A DNA stretch of 63,703 nucleotides from CAYUCE01 sp964443275 (GTDB lineage: Bacteria; Bipolaricaulota; Bipolaricaulia; CAYUCE01): assembly GCA_964443275.1 (NCBI GenBank), contig CAYUCE010000003.1, positions 1-63,703 on the forward strand, written 5' to 3'. Under the pieces are notes generated by a model, which was given only the letters and a program-made list of their open reading frames with translations, did not search any database and had not been told where the DNA came from. The position numbers were made by a program, and so were the translations under genes. Positions 19,326 to 28,179 of this stretch are shown one piece after another (within the stretch, counting starts at the first letter, position 1; each line of letters begins with the position of its first letter).

Positions 19326-19364
19326 GGCGGTGACTCTTGTCTAAGCAAAAGTCGCCGCCTTTCA
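19326..19364 (+). terminator. Hairpin terminator candidate
   Basis: GGCGGTGACT (19326-19335) pairs with AGTCGCCGCC (19350-19359) across a 14-nt loop and is followed by TTTC. The T-run is short, so it is a moderate terminator or part of a structured RNA. Confidence 0.5.
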
Positions 19365-19707
19365 CTCTATATTAAAAGTGTTACCAGAATCCAGAGAGTC
19401 TACGAACTTTAGCCATCATAAAAATTACCGGAAGTGCTACATGCCCTAATTTTATCGAGATCATGGGTATTAGTGGAAATCAATTCTGTTAGTGAGTGGG
19501 CTTGCCCTACCGAATGCTATAACGCGCACCTTTTTAGAAATTCGAAATAGTAATTCATAGGAGGAATCATTCTTTTAGACTCCATGCCTACTTGAATAGC
19601 TTGCTTTTTCACCCTTTGCCCACTACTATAAAACTGAAGAAAAAAATAGTAAGTAAAAATATTTACTTCTGTAAGGTTTCAATACTTCATCAAAAGAGGA
19701 AATAGAC

Positions 19708-21300
19708 ATGGGAAAATCGCGAGGGAGAAATTCTGAGATCGGTAAATTTGAAGATAGATATTTACGAGATCTCCCGGTCAAAGCCGCCATTTTAGATGAA
19801 GAATTAAACATCCTTTATATGAACAAGAGATTGGAAGATCGGGTGGGCAAAGACGCCCTGGGGGAAAAATGTTATCTTGCCTATACAGACGATCCTAAGA
19901 AGTGTGAGAACTGTCCATTAATAGAATCAATCCCTCTCAACGAGTCTCGAAGTATCGTATGTGAAGGGGCACTAGGGGGCAAAATCGTAAAATTCAGGCA
20001 TAAAGCTATTGAAGTAGGAAAGAAACGAGTGATTTTGGAAGTTATGGAGGACATCACTCCGCAAATCGCAGCGGAAAGACAGTTTCAACAAGCACATCGG
20101 GCGCTTAGGTTGCTCAGTCAGTGTAACCAAATTTTGGTGAGAGCTGAAGATGAGAGTGAGCTGCTGGAGGAAATATGTGAAGCAATAGTTAATGTTGGGG
20201 GTTACTGCCTCACCTGGGTGGGATTTGCAGAGGATAAAGATGAAAAGATTGTACGGCCGGTGGCCCAGAGAGGGTTTGAAGATGGTTACTTAGAGAACAT
20301 AAAGATTACTTGGGATGATACAAAGGAAGGTAGGGGTCCTACCGGCACGGCAATCAGAAAAGCTGAACCATCTATAGCCAGAAATATACTTACCGATCCC
20401 AACTTTGAGCCTTGGCGGGAAGAAGCGGTTAAAAGGGGGTATGCATCATCCATTGCACTTCCCCTAATAGATGATAATGAGGTTCTGGGGGCTTTGAATA
20501 TCTACTCATCCCAATCGGACGCTTTTGCCAGCGATGAAGAAGATCTACTGATGGAGCTGGCGGATGATCTGGCTTACGGGCTAAAAGCTATCCGGACTAG
20601 AAAAGAAAGAAAAAAAGCTATAAGAAAATTAAGAAAACTCTCCCACCGATTAGTTGATATTCAAGAAACGGAAAGAAAACGTATATCCCGAGAACTACAT
20701 GACGAACTGGGGCAAGCTCTCACCGCCATAAGCGTAGACTTGGCCTTAATTAAGAAAAAACTGCCTTTGGATGATTTTCCCACCGTAAATACCAGAATAA
20801 GAGAGCTTGAGGATCTAGTTGATCAAACAGATGAACAGGTGCGGGATTTTGCTTCTAATTTACGTCCTCCCATGCTGGATGACATGGATTTAATTGCTGC
20901 CTTGAAGTTTTATTTAGGCAAATGCGAGAAAAAATATGGGGTTAACGTTCAATTTGAGGCGCATTTGGATGGTAGATTCAATCAGAATTTGGAAATCACC
21001 TTATTTCGGGCAGTTCAAGAGAGTCTTACCAACGCAGTTCGCCATGGGAAAGCCGATAAGATCTTGGTCGATTTGCGGGGTAAAACAGATTATATAAAGT
21101 TGGAGATAGAGGATAACGGCAAAGGCTTCGATGTACAAGAAGTTCAAAACAATAAGGGTGAGGAAAAAGGAATAGGCTTGATGGGAATGCGGGAGAGGAT
21201 CAACCTCTTAGATGGTGACTTTCAAGTTCAATCAAGCCCGGGAAAAGGGACCAGGATTTCAGTAGCTATACCCATAAGTGAGGGAAGGAAGATTGATTAA
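19708..21300 (+). CDS. Sensor histidine kinase, PAS-GAF-HisKA_3-HATPase
   Basis: A cytoplasmic sensor kinase of the NarX/DegS class. An N-terminal PAS-like domain (about 20-125) carries the cysteine set CYLAYTDDPKKCENCPL. A GAF domain spans about 140-290. HisKA_3 has the phosphoacceptor in ISRELHDELGQALTAI, and the ATPase domain has DNGKGFDV and GIGLMGMRERI. No membrane segment is seen, so it senses an internal signal, perhaps redox or metal through the cysteines (inference). It overlaps the response regulator by 8 bp. Confidence 0.9.
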   Translation: MGKSRGRNSEIGKFEDRYLRDLPVKAAILDEELNILYMNKRLEDRVGKDALGEKCYLAYTDDPKKCENCPLIESIPLNESRSIVCEGALGGKIVKFRHKAIEVGKKRVILEVMEDITPQIAAERQFQQAHRALRLLSQCNQILVRAEDESELLEEICEAIVNVGGYCLTWVGFAEDKDEKIVRPVAQRGFEDGYLENIKITWDDTKEGRGPTGTAIRKAEPSIARNILTDPNFEPWREEAVKRGYASSIALPLIDDNEVLGALNIYSSQSDAFASDEEDLLMELADDLAYGLKAIRTRKERKKAIRKLRKLSHRLVDIQETERKRISRELHDELGQALTAISVDLALIKKKLPLDDFPTVNTRIRELEDLVDQTDEQVRDFASNLRPPMLDDMDLIAALKFYLGKCEKKYGVNVQFEAHLDGRFNQNLEITLFRAVQESLTNAVRHGKADKILVDLRGKTDYIKLEIEDNGKGFDVQEVQNNKGEEKGIGLMGMRERINLLDGDFQVQSSPGKGTRISVAIPISEGRKID

Positions 21301-21955
21301 AGTTATTCTAGCTGATGATCATGTGGTAGTGAGAAAGGGGTTGGCCACCCTTATTGAATCCGAGATGGATATTGAGGTAATAGGAGAGGTCAGTGACGGA
21401 AAGGAAGCTATTGAGCTTACCAGAGAAGCTAAGCCGGATGTGGTGATTATGGATATTTCGATGCCCAACTTAAACGGTCTGGAAGCCACCCGCAGGATAA
21501 AAAGTGAAATGCCGGAGGTAAGAGTCTTAGCCCTTACTGTTCACTCCGATGATGAGTATATTTTTCGAATTCTGCGGGCGGGAGCCTCGGGATATTTATT
21601 GAAAAAAACTGCTCCTGATGAACTAATCTCTGCCATTCGTACCTTGCATGGAGGAGGAGCTTATTTAGGATCATCCATTTCCGAGTCGGTGGTACAAGCA
21701 TTCCGAGAACGTCCTTCGCCCTGGGAAGCGGAAAGTAAATACGACGAACTTACGGATAGGGAAAGAGAGATCTTACAGTTAATTGCCGAGGGAAACACCA
21801 CCAAGGATATCGCGGAAAAACTTTATATAAGTACTAATACTGTCTCTACGCACCGGAAGAACCTGATGGAAAAGTTAGGTATTCATTCTATAGCCGGACT
21901 CACTCAATATGCTATTCAAAAGGGATTAGTAGAGGTAGAAGCTACTGAGGAGTGA
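21293..21955 (+). CDS. NarL/LuxR-family response regulator
   Basis: The receiver domain has the acidic pair DD near residue 8, phospho-acceptor D54 in VVIMDISMPN and the lysine in LLKKTAPDE. The C-terminal LuxR-type helix-turn-helix is LTDREREILQLIAEGNTTKD with STHRKNLMEKL. The likely start is TTG 21293, preceded by GGAAGG and overlapping the kinase stop, so kinase and regulator are a coupled pair. It is the only regulator in the block and may also serve the second kinase. Confidence 0.9.
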   Translation: MIKVILADDHVVVRKGLATLIESEMDIEVIGEVSDGKEAIELTREAKPDVVIMDISMPNLNGLEATRRIKSEMPEVRVLALTVHSDDEYIFRILRAGASGYLLKKTAPDELISAIRTLHGGGAYLGSSISESVVQAFRERPSPWEAESKYDELTDREREILQLIAEGNTTKDIAEKLYISTNTVSTHRKNLMEKLGIHSIAGLTQYAIQKGLVEVEATEE

Positions 21956-22170
21956 ATAACGGGGCCAACCTTTATTGAAGTGTACCCCACTGGTCAAGAA
22001 AAATCCCACCGTCTTTAATCACTATTATTATCATCATAAATCACCTGTTTTGGTGATATTCACATTCTCATGTTTGCTTTATCATTGGCATAGTGAAGCA
22101 TAATTTTAGTATGGAAAGTGACCTTTCAAAATTAGTGCCTGTATTCGGTGGAATTTAAAATAGTGATTAG

Positions 22171-23442
22171 ATGAAATTAAATATACCATTTAAAATGCTT
22201 GCCGCAATTTCTTCTAAGGCCTTACTGGCAGCTATCATTTTATCAAAAACCCAGGTGGGTAGCCCCTTGAGCTGGACGGGAAGGGCTAGTCAATATTTAG
22301 GGATGATATATTTAATTCCTGCCTTGCTGAGTCTTCGAAATAGGAGTTTTAATGTAGAAGAAAGCTTGACCAGCTTTTTCCAAGCTTCGGAAGTAAGGTA
22401 TAGAGATCTTATTGAGACCTCTAGCGATGCCATAATTTCTGCCGATCAAGAGGGAAATATATTGATGTGCAACTGGGCAGCGGAAGAGATGTTTGGTTAT
22501 CAAAGGGACGAGATAGTGGGAAAATCAGTTCTAGAGACCATTTTCCCTTCAAAAAAAGTTGCTGACAAGGATGGAAATTTGAGGGAGCTTCTCCAAAAAG
22601 AGAGTGGGATAACCGCTGATACAATACAAAAATTAAGTGCTCAGAAAAAGGACGGGGCTACCTTTCCGGTGACCATTTCTATCTCCCCTACTAAAATTGG
22701 TGATGGTTGGGGTAGCATATGGGTGGTAAGGGATATTAGCGAACAGGTAGAATTAAACGAGCTGACCCAGAGACTGTGGAGAAAGCAAGAAATGGAGAGA
22801 AAAGACGTGGCCCAAGCTCTTCACCATCAATTGGTACAGGATTTGAACGCCTTAACCCTTGGTTTAGCAAATGTCAAACAGGAAATTCCCGATCAAATGC
22901 CTGCTTCAATCAACCGAAAATTGGAATACATAGCTTCTATTGTAAATCGGGTTGAAGAACAAATTAAAGGCTTAACCTGGGGGCTTAGACCCCCGATGTT
23001 GGATGAGTTAGGATTAGTGCCCACCCTGAAATCGTACTTTAAGTACTTTGAGAGCAAAAATGATATTGATATTCATCTGGAGGCTGGAGATTTTCCGGCT
23101 GGGCTGAATCCAGAAATAGGGGTTACTCTATATAGAGTGATTCAAGAAGCCTTAGCAAACTCAGTCGACCACGGGAAAGCTAAAAAAGCCACCGTTACAC
23201 TCCAGAGAAGGGATAAAAATATTTTTCTCACTATTCAAGATAATGGAGTAGGATTTGAACTTAGAGAACTTCAAAAAAAGAAAGATACCAAAAGCAAAGT
23301 TGGGATTTTAAATATGCGAAAAAGGGTAGAAGCCTTTAATGGTGACTTTAAAATCCATGGTAAGCCTGATAAAGGAACAAAGATTAAAATAAAAATCCCT
23401 CTCAAAGAAGCACTTAACCTAGATGAAGAGGGGAATCGGTAA
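22171..23442 (+). CDS. PAS-HisKA_3 sensor kinase with shortened membrane region
   Basis: Residues 1-60 look like the tail end of a larger multi-helix membrane sensor (SPLSWTGRASQYLGMIYLIPALLS), with no matching helices upstream. A PAS domain (about 74-190) with ISADQEGNILMCNWAAEEMFGY is followed by HisKA_3 and an HATPase domain (DNGVGFEL). The phosphoacceptor motif reads ALHHQLVQ in place of the usual ELHDELGQ: the acidic residue after the histidine is replaced by histidine, while the downstream Gln is kept. Kinase activity may be altered (inference). It lies 215 bp after the response regulator. Confidence 0.85.
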   Translation: MKLNIPFKMLAAISSKALLAAIILSKTQVGSPLSWTGRASQYLGMIYLIPALLSLRNRSFNVEESLTSFFQASEVRYRDLIETSSDAIISADQEGNILMCNWAAEEMFGYQRDEIVGKSVLETIFPSKKVADKDGNLRELLQKESGITADTIQKLSAQKKDGATFPVTISISPTKIGDGWGSIWVVRDISEQVELNELTQRLWRKQEMERKDVAQALHHQLVQDLNALTLGLANVKQEIPDQMPASINRKLEYIASIVNRVEEQIKGLTWGLRPPMLDELGLVPTLKSYFKYFESKNDIDIHLEAGDFPAGLNPEIGVTLYRVIQEALANSVDHGKAKKATVTLQRRDKNIFLTIQDNGVGFELRELQKKKDTKSKVGILNMRKRVEAFNGDFKIHGKPDKGTKIKIKIPLKEALNLDEEGNR

Positions 23443-23637
23443 AACCTTCTTTTCATAGCTGTCAACTAGCTTCTGTCTAACTTCGAAATAAAAAATACCA
23501 ATTATCATTCCGGTAATTCACCAATTATAACTATTCAAATAAATTGTCCAATGGGTTATTTTTATTTTGATGAGAGTTATCAAAAAAATGAGGAGAAAAA
23601 GATAATCAAATAACTGTGCTAAGATAAGGAGGGGGAA

Positions 23638-24378
23638 ATGGCAACAACTCTGGCCTCACAAGATACGGTTAGTAAATTAGCATCAATACTGAATCAGTTA
23701 AAATTAGGAAATAAAGATACCTGCATAAAAAGGAAGGTGGCCGATTATTTAGAACACATCACCGAGGAGGAGCTTTCGTGGGTAATAGATGAACTTGTAC
23801 ATAATGGACTGGGTCTGTCTAGCTTACAGAGATTTTGTGATATACACTCGGAACTCACTGCTTCTGCCCATCGAGTGGAGGGGGTAGAACTACAAAAAGA
23901 TCATCCATTGGAGACTTTCCTCGAGGAACATGAAAAGATTCTGGACCAGTTAGATCTTTTAGCATTGATTTCAGAGCAAATTAGCCAAGCTGACAGTTAT
24001 CAAGAAGCACGAGAAGAAATGGAAAGAATTGGAGAAGTTGTAAATCACCTACTAGAAATAGGAAAGCACTTTGCCCGAGAGGAATTAATTCTCTTTCCCC
24101 GATTCCTAAAGGCTGATTTGCCTGATCCATCGCCAATCCTAGAATTTGAACATGAAAGGGCTAGGAAATTTATAGAGCGTTTGGTTGATTTAACGCAGGA
24201 AGCTTTTGGTATAAACTTTCCAGTTTTTTCGAAATTATTACTTAAGTTATCCGATCAATTGATAACTTTACTGAAAAGGCATATATATAGTGAAAACAGC
24301 ATATTTTACCCGCTGGCCGCAGTTGCGGTGCCAACTGGCAATTGGGAGGAAGTGAAAAGGTTACGGGGAAGCTCCTAG
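23638..24378 (+). CDS. DUF438/hemerythrin-domain protein
   Basis: The N-terminal part (about 5-75) is DUF438-like and the C-terminal part (about 90-235) is a hemerythrin four-helix domain. Candidate di-iron ligands are in EEHEKILDQL, HFAREELILFPRF, FEHERARKFI and LKRHIYSENSIFYP. Such proteins bind oxygen or nitric oxide or support iron-sulfur repair. AAGGAGG lies 8 nt before the ATG. Its last codons overlap a relic of a ferritin-like gene in another frame (24356-24460), so its C terminus may have been created by a deletion. Confidence 0.85.
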   Translation: MATTLASQDTVSKLASILNQLKLGNKDTCIKRKVADYLEHITEEELSWVIDELVHNGLGLSSLQRFCDIHSELTASAHRVEGVELQKDHPLETFLEEHEKILDQLDLLALISEQISQADSYQEAREEMERIGEVVNHLLEIGKHFAREELILFPRFLKADLPDPSPILEFEHERARKFIERLVDLTQEAFGINFPVFSKLLLKLSDQLITLLKRHIYSENSIFYPLAAVAVPTGNWEEVKRLRGSS

Positions 24379-24460
24379 AACCTCCGAACTTTCTGCCGCC
24401 ATCTTGCATGAAGAGACAGAGCATGAAGCTTGGTTTGAGGAGCTTCTTACCGGAATTTAA
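24356..24460 (+). pseudogene. Relic of a ferritin-like gene (C-terminal end only)
   Basis: In the +1 frame relative to the hemerythrin gene, 34 codons after a TGA read as the last helix of a DPS/ferritin-like protein: PRTSELSAAILHEETEHEAW and then FEELLTG before TAA. The ExxHE metal motif is the same type seen in the intact DPS-like ferritin at 32968-33456 (DEEIEHE). No start codon or N-terminal part remains. Confidence 0.65.
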
Positions 24461-24509
24461 AAAATCACCTATTTTGCTGATTGAGGTTTTCCACTATCAG
24501 CCATATATT

Positions 24510-24547
24510 TAAATTACACTGTGAAAGAGAAAAGAGGGTGTAATTTA
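24510..24547. promoter_or_regulatory. Perfect 10-bp inverted repeat upstream of a small gene
   Basis: TAAATTACAC (24510-24519) is exactly mirrored by GTGTAATTTA (24538-24547) with an 18-nt gap. It lies about 65 nt before the small gene at 24613. It may be an operator or a transcript hairpin; there is no T-run after it, so it is not a standard terminator. Confidence 0.5.
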
Positions 24548-24612
24548 TAAAGTTTAGTAATTCTCATACTGATAATCTAAATAAAAGCATAGTCCAAGAG
24601 AGGTGATAGCAG

Positions 24613-24813
24613 ATGACTAACTCTGAGTTCGCTCAGTTAAAAGTTGGAGACAAACTTAAGATAAGTCCCGATTTTCTAAAGCAAAAAGTCGGTTCTGAAA
24701 CTAATTTTAAGGTAAAGAAGGTTGACAAGAGTGGATTGTATATCGATAACGGCTCCACCTCCCTTCGTATAGATCCACATGATAGGTGGTTTATAGAAAA
24801 ACCCAATGGCTAA
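24613..24813 (+). CDS. Small hypothetical protein
   Basis: A 66-residue basic protein, MTNSEFAQLKVGDKLKISPD onward, predicted from the look of the sequence to be mostly beta (short strands around LKVGDKLKI, FKVKKVDKSGLYI and LRIDPHDRW). AGAGGTG lies 8 nt before the ATG, which supports translation. I do not recognise the family. The upstream inverted repeat may regulate it. Confidence 0.7.
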   Translation: MTNSEFAQLKVGDKLKISPDFLKQKVGSETNFKVKKVDKSGLYIDNGSTSLRIDPHDRWFIEKPNG

Positions 24814-24936
24814 GTTTGCGGTATCGCTAACTAAAAGTAGGGGAGGGGGATGGAAAAATATGCAAATCATGCCCATTCTCCTCTCTATTCTGGGACATCC
24901 GATAAGGGTTCGGCGAGTCGGTAAGAAGTGTTTGCA

Positions 24937-25041
24937 TTGGAAGTAAACTTTCAAATTATATCCTACAGCATGGATGGCGATATCTATCGGATGACTGAGA
25001 TTGCTAGAAGATTAAAAATCGGTAAGATGGAAGATACTTAA
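24937..25041 (+). other. Possible coding remnant upstream of the DJ-1-like gene
   Basis: A 34-codon frame from TTG 24937 includes SMDGDIYRMTEIARRLKIGK and ends at TAA 25039. The composition looks like a protein, but there is no ribosome site and no known family. It could be the tail of a lost gene. Low confidence. Confidence 0.3.
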
Positions 25042-25071
25042 AATAATTAAAGCCTTTATCCGGAGGTGTGT

Positions 25072-25593
25072 ATGATGCTAGAAGGCAAAAAAGTTGTTTT
25101 GTTAGTTGATCAGGGATATGAGGATCTGGAATGCTGGTATCCAAAAATTAGACTAGAAGAGGAGGGGGCTAAAGTTACGGTTTGCAGTAAGAAGGAGGGC
25201 ACCTATCAAAGTAAACATGGTTACCCTATCGAGGTGGAGAAGAAGGCTTCGGATTTGAATCCGGATGATTATGACGGGGTAATAATTCCCGGAGGAAGAG
25301 GCTCTCCGGATAGATTGAGAACTTCCCAAGCTGTCACCGATTTTGTAAAAGAGATAGATGAACAAGGTAAAGTAGTTGCCGCTATATGCCATGCCGGATG
25401 GGTGCCCATTTCCGCTGGGATAATAGAAGGTAGGTCCATGACCTGTTATCACTCCATTAAGGATGATGTTATAAATGCGGGAGCGGACTACAAAGACCAA
25501 TCGGTAGTAGTGGACGGGAACCTGATCTCTTCTCGCCATCCCGGAGATCTTCCCGATTTTTGTCGAGTCATAATCGATAAACTTTCTTCATAG
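25072..25593 (+). CDS. DJ-1/PfpI-family protein (general stress/deglycase/protease fold)
   Basis: Family marks are seen: the N-terminal acidic residue in GYEDLECWYP, the oxyanion-type loop IPGGRGSPDRLR, and the nucleophile elbow AAICHAGW with its cysteine. These proteins are reported as deglycases, chaperones or peptidases in stress. I start it at ATG 25072 with GGAGGTG directly upstream; an overlapping GTG at 25066 lies inside the ribosome site. It opens a run of oxidative-stress genes with osmC and fprA. Confidence 0.9.
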   Translation: MMLEGKKVVLLVDQGYEDLECWYPKIRLEEEGAKVTVCSKKEGTYQSKHGYPIEVEKKASDLNPDDYDGVIIPGGRGSPDRLRTSQAVTDFVKEIDEQGKVVAAICHAGWVPISAGIIEGRSMTCYHSIKDDVINAGADYKDQSVVVDGNLISSRHPGDLPDFCRVIIDKLSS

Positions 25594-25673
25594 CTTGAGG
25601 TAAATAAGGTAAGCAACAGAAATTTGGTATATTTACCAAAGACATTTTGATACTTTTGAGAGGAGGTTTAATT

Positions 25674-26102
25674 ATGCCTATAAGAAAAGCATCTGCAGTA
25701 TGGAGTGGAGCACTCAAAGGTGGTAAGGGGTCGGTTAAATTAGGTAGTGGTGCTTTTGAAGGAGTCTATTCTTTTGCTTCTCGATTTGAAGAAGGTGAAG
25801 GTACAAACCCGGAAGAACTAATCGGTGCCGCCCATGCGGGTTGTTTCTCTATGGCTTTGGCCCACGAATTGGCTGAAGCCGGCTATTCTCCTAAGCGGGT
25901 GGCAACCGAAGCCAAAGTTAATTTGGTCAAAACTGACGGCGGCTTTGAAATCTCGGGAGTTACCTTGGAAACAGAAGCCGAGGTTGGGGGAATAGAAAAA
26001 GAAACCTTTCTTAAACAGGCCGAAAGTGCCAAGAATAATTGTCCGGTCTCCAAGGCCCTGGCGGGAGTGGAAATTAGCTTACAAGCCAAGTTAATTGATT
26101 AA
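25674..26102 (+). CDS. osmC: OsmC-family peroxiredoxin
   Basis: OsmC reduces organic hydroperoxides. The two reactive cysteines are in AAHAGCFSMALAHEL (near 50) and NNCPVSKAL (near 122). The length of about 142 aa is normal for the OsmC subgroup. The start at ATG 25674 (MPIRKASAVW) has GAGGAGG 7 nt upstream; an earlier in-frame start would lack one. It lies between DJ-1-like and FprA genes. Confidence 0.9.
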   Translation: MPIRKASAVWSGALKGGKGSVKLGSGAFEGVYSFASRFEEGEGTNPEELIGAAHAGCFSMALAHELAEAGYSPKRVATEAKVNLVKTDGGFEISGVTLETEAEVGGIEKETFLKQAESAKNNCPVSKALAGVEISLQAKLID

Positions 26103-26171
26103 AGCTGGTGGGTACTTACTGAAGAAGGAAGGTAACTAAATAGCGAGAGCATATTTAAAAAGAGGAGTGAT

Positions 26172-27380
26172 ATGAAAATGCCGAAAGAAACATTAGAGAT
26201 TCTTCCCGGGCTACACTGGGTGGGAGTAAAAGACTGGGATCGACGGATGTTCGATCGACTGATACCTTTACCCAAGGGCACCTCTTACAACGCCTATCTT
26301 ATCCAAGGGGAAGGGTCAACAACTCTTATTGACAGCGTTAACCCTGGTTTTGAGGATGATCTGGAAAAAAAGATTAGCCAACTCACAAACATTAAAGAAA
26401 TAGATTATATAGTGATGAACCATGCGGAGCCCGATCATGCACACGCAATTCCTTATTTGCTTTCGAGGTGTGGGAGGGCGAAAGTTTTGACTTCCAAAAT
26501 GGGCAAAAAGATGGCCATCTCTCAGCATCATATTCCAGAAGATCGTATACAAATAGTTTCGGATCAAGAAACAATAGACCTAGGTGGGAAAACTTTGAGA
26601 TTTATTGACGCTCCCTGGCTTCACTGGCCGGAGACCATGTTTACCTTCTACCAAGAAAGGGGAATTCTTTTTCCTTGTGATTTTTTCGGCTGCCATTTGG
26701 CCACTAGCAAGTTCTTCGATCAGGAAATCGGGGAACAATTAGCAAACTATGCCAAGAGCTATTTTGGAGAAATTATGATGCCCTTTAGAAAAAGAGCTAG
26801 AAGAGCTTTGGATAAGCTGGATGAATTAGAATCCTCAGTTGGCAAACTCAAGATGATAGCTCCCAGCCACGGTCCCATATATAAGAATCCCTCTATCATT
26901 ATAAACTTATACCGCAAATGGACAGATGGTCAGGTGGAGAAAAAAGTGCTAATTCCTTATGTTTCTATGTGGGGAAGTACCGAAAGGATGGCTAAAGTGT
27001 TAATAGAGACCATCGCCACCCAGGGTGTAGAAGTGATCCCTTTTAACTTATCCACTGGAGACTTGGGTGATTTAGCTGCTGAGTTAGTGGATAGCGCAGG
27101 GATAATCTTAGGCACTCCTACTATGTTAGGAGGGGCACATCCGCTAATTCATAATATCGCTTATGTAGCCAAGAAACTTAATCCTCCTGTTCGTTACTTT
27201 GGTATAATAGAATCTCACGGCTGGGCTCCTACCGCGGTAAAGCAACTTACAGGTATGCTCGAAGATTTGGATGCAGAGTTAGTAGGAGCGGTAGAGATCC
27301 TCGGGTCTCCTACGGAAGATGATTTAAGCGAAGTAGTTGAATTTGGAAAGAAATTTGCAGAAAAAATTAGCGCACTCTAG
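26172..27380 (+). CDS. fprA: Flavodiiron protein (FprA/rubredoxin:oxygen oxidoreductase type)
   Basis: Flavodiiron proteins reduce oxygen or nitric oxide to water or N2O in anaerobes. The N-terminal metallo-beta-lactamase-like domain has the di-iron ligands in MNHAEPDHAHAIP (H84, E86, D88, H89), FFGCHLA and APSHGPIY. The C-terminal flavodoxin domain has YVSMWGSTERMA and GTPTMLGGAHPL. The length of 402 aa is typical of the two-domain class. AGAGGAG precedes the ATG. Electron donors could be the flavodoxin at 18201 or the ferredoxin at 33511 (inference). Confidence 0.95.
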   Translation: MKMPKETLEILPGLHWVGVKDWDRRMFDRLIPLPKGTSYNAYLIQGEGSTTLIDSVNPGFEDDLEKKISQLTNIKEIDYIVMNHAEPDHAHAIPYLLSRCGRAKVLTSKMGKKMAISQHHIPEDRIQIVSDQETIDLGGKTLRFIDAPWLHWPETMFTFYQERGILFPCDFFGCHLATSKFFDQEIGEQLANYAKSYFGEIMMPFRKRARRALDKLDELESSVGKLKMIAPSHGPIYKNPSIIINLYRKWTDGQVEKKVLIPYVSMWGSTERMAKVLIETIATQGVEVIPFNLSTGDLGDLAAELVDSAGIILGTPTMLGGAHPLIHNIAYVAKKLNPPVRYFGIIESHGWAPTAVKQLTGMLEDLDAELVGAVEILGSPTEDDLSEVVEFGKKFAEKISAL

Positions 27381-27473
27381 GTTGAGACCCTAGTTAAAAG
27401 ACACTTACTACCATAGGATTAATATCCTCACAGGTGATCAGTAAATCGGATGAGGGAAGCCCAACCCCCTAAT

Positions 27474-27803
27474 TTATTCACCCGATTCCATGGGGTATCC
27501 GGCTTTTTGCCAATCAGCCTTCCCCTCCACGTAGTCCAAAATATTCTTAAAGCCCATTGTCTTCAGCTTTTTGGCTGCTTTTGGGCTAGCTTGACACTCC
27601 TTATCGGCGCAGTAGACTACGATTTCTTGCTCTGGATCAAAGCGCTTTTTTGCCCGGTGGCCAATTTTTTCCAGAGGAATGTTTATCGCTCCCTTGATAT
27701 GGGCTTTCTTGTAAGCATCTGGTCCCAGAACTTCGATTAATACAAAATCGTCTCCCCGATCCATCTTTTTCTTAAGCTCTGTGCGATCGATTGATTTAGC
27801 CAT
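27474..27803 (-). CDS. Single-domain rhodanese-like protein
   Basis: A 109 aa rhodanese domain with HIKGAINIPLEKI and the active-site loop YCADKECQASP, where the first cysteine is the persulfide carrier. It probably carries or transfers sulfane sulfur. It is convergent with fprA and upstream of nothing else on its strand, but lies in a cluster with a two-domain sulfurtransferase and an MBL-persulfide-dioxygenase-like relic, suggesting a sulfur-handling group. Confidence 0.88.
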   Translation of the reverse strand: MAKSIDRTELKKKMDRGDDFVLIEVLGPDAYKKAHIKGAINIPLEKIGHRAKKRFDPEQEIVVYCADKECQASPKAAKKLKTMGFKNILDYVEGKADWQKAGYPMESGE

Positions 27804-27843
27804 TAATAAATATCCTATTTTAATTTCATGTGCCTGGATAAGT

Positions 27844-28179
27844 TTACTTCCTAATTTGATCTATCTTGGCGGCCATTATGAAGTCATTTTCATGAAGCCC
27901 GTCAATGGCGTGAGTGTATAGTTCCAATGTGACTTGGTTATAGTAAATGTGGATATTCGGGTGGTGGCCTTCGTTTTGGGCAACTTCAGCTACCTGGTTT
28001 ACAAAATCCATAGCCTCCTTGAAACCATTAAACTCAAACTTTCGCTTGATTTGATAGGTTCCATCTTCAACCAGCTCCCATTGAGGCACTTCTTCCATAT
28101 ATTCTTGAGCTTTCTGTTTAGTTAACGGGGGAATCCCACCTTCGCACGGAACACATTTCTTCTGGGATAGTTCGCTCAA
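27844..28179 (-). CDS. Pterin-4-alpha-carbinolamine dehydratase (PCD/DCoH)
   Basis: PCD dehydrates 4a-hydroxy-tetrahydropterins and may have a second role in Moco or folate metabolism. Seen: the N-terminal KKCVPCEGGIPPLT, the core WELVEDGTYQIKRKFEFNGF and the active-site EGHHPNIHIYYNQVTLELYTHA. I start it at TTG 28179 because AAGGAGG lies just upstream and the family starts with MSEL-like residues. The frame stays open upstream to 28353, but that part belongs to a different gene relic. About 111 aa is normal. Confidence 0.88.
   Translation of the reverse strand: MSELSQKKCVPCEGGIPPLTKQKAQEYMEEVPQWELVEDGTYQIKRKFEFNGFKEAMDFVNQVAEVAQNEGHHPNIHIYYNQVTLELYTHAIDGLHENDFIMAAKIDQIRK

Noticed and set aside
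19246..19364. Known riboswitch class (c-di-AMP, cobalamin, M-box)
   Set aside because: Hairpins are present but none of the conserved cores I could recall is matched; left as an unassigned structured stretch.
25153..25539. 128-residue frame opposite the DJ-1-like gene
   Set aside because: It is an antisense shadow of a well-supported gene with no ribosome site and no family match.
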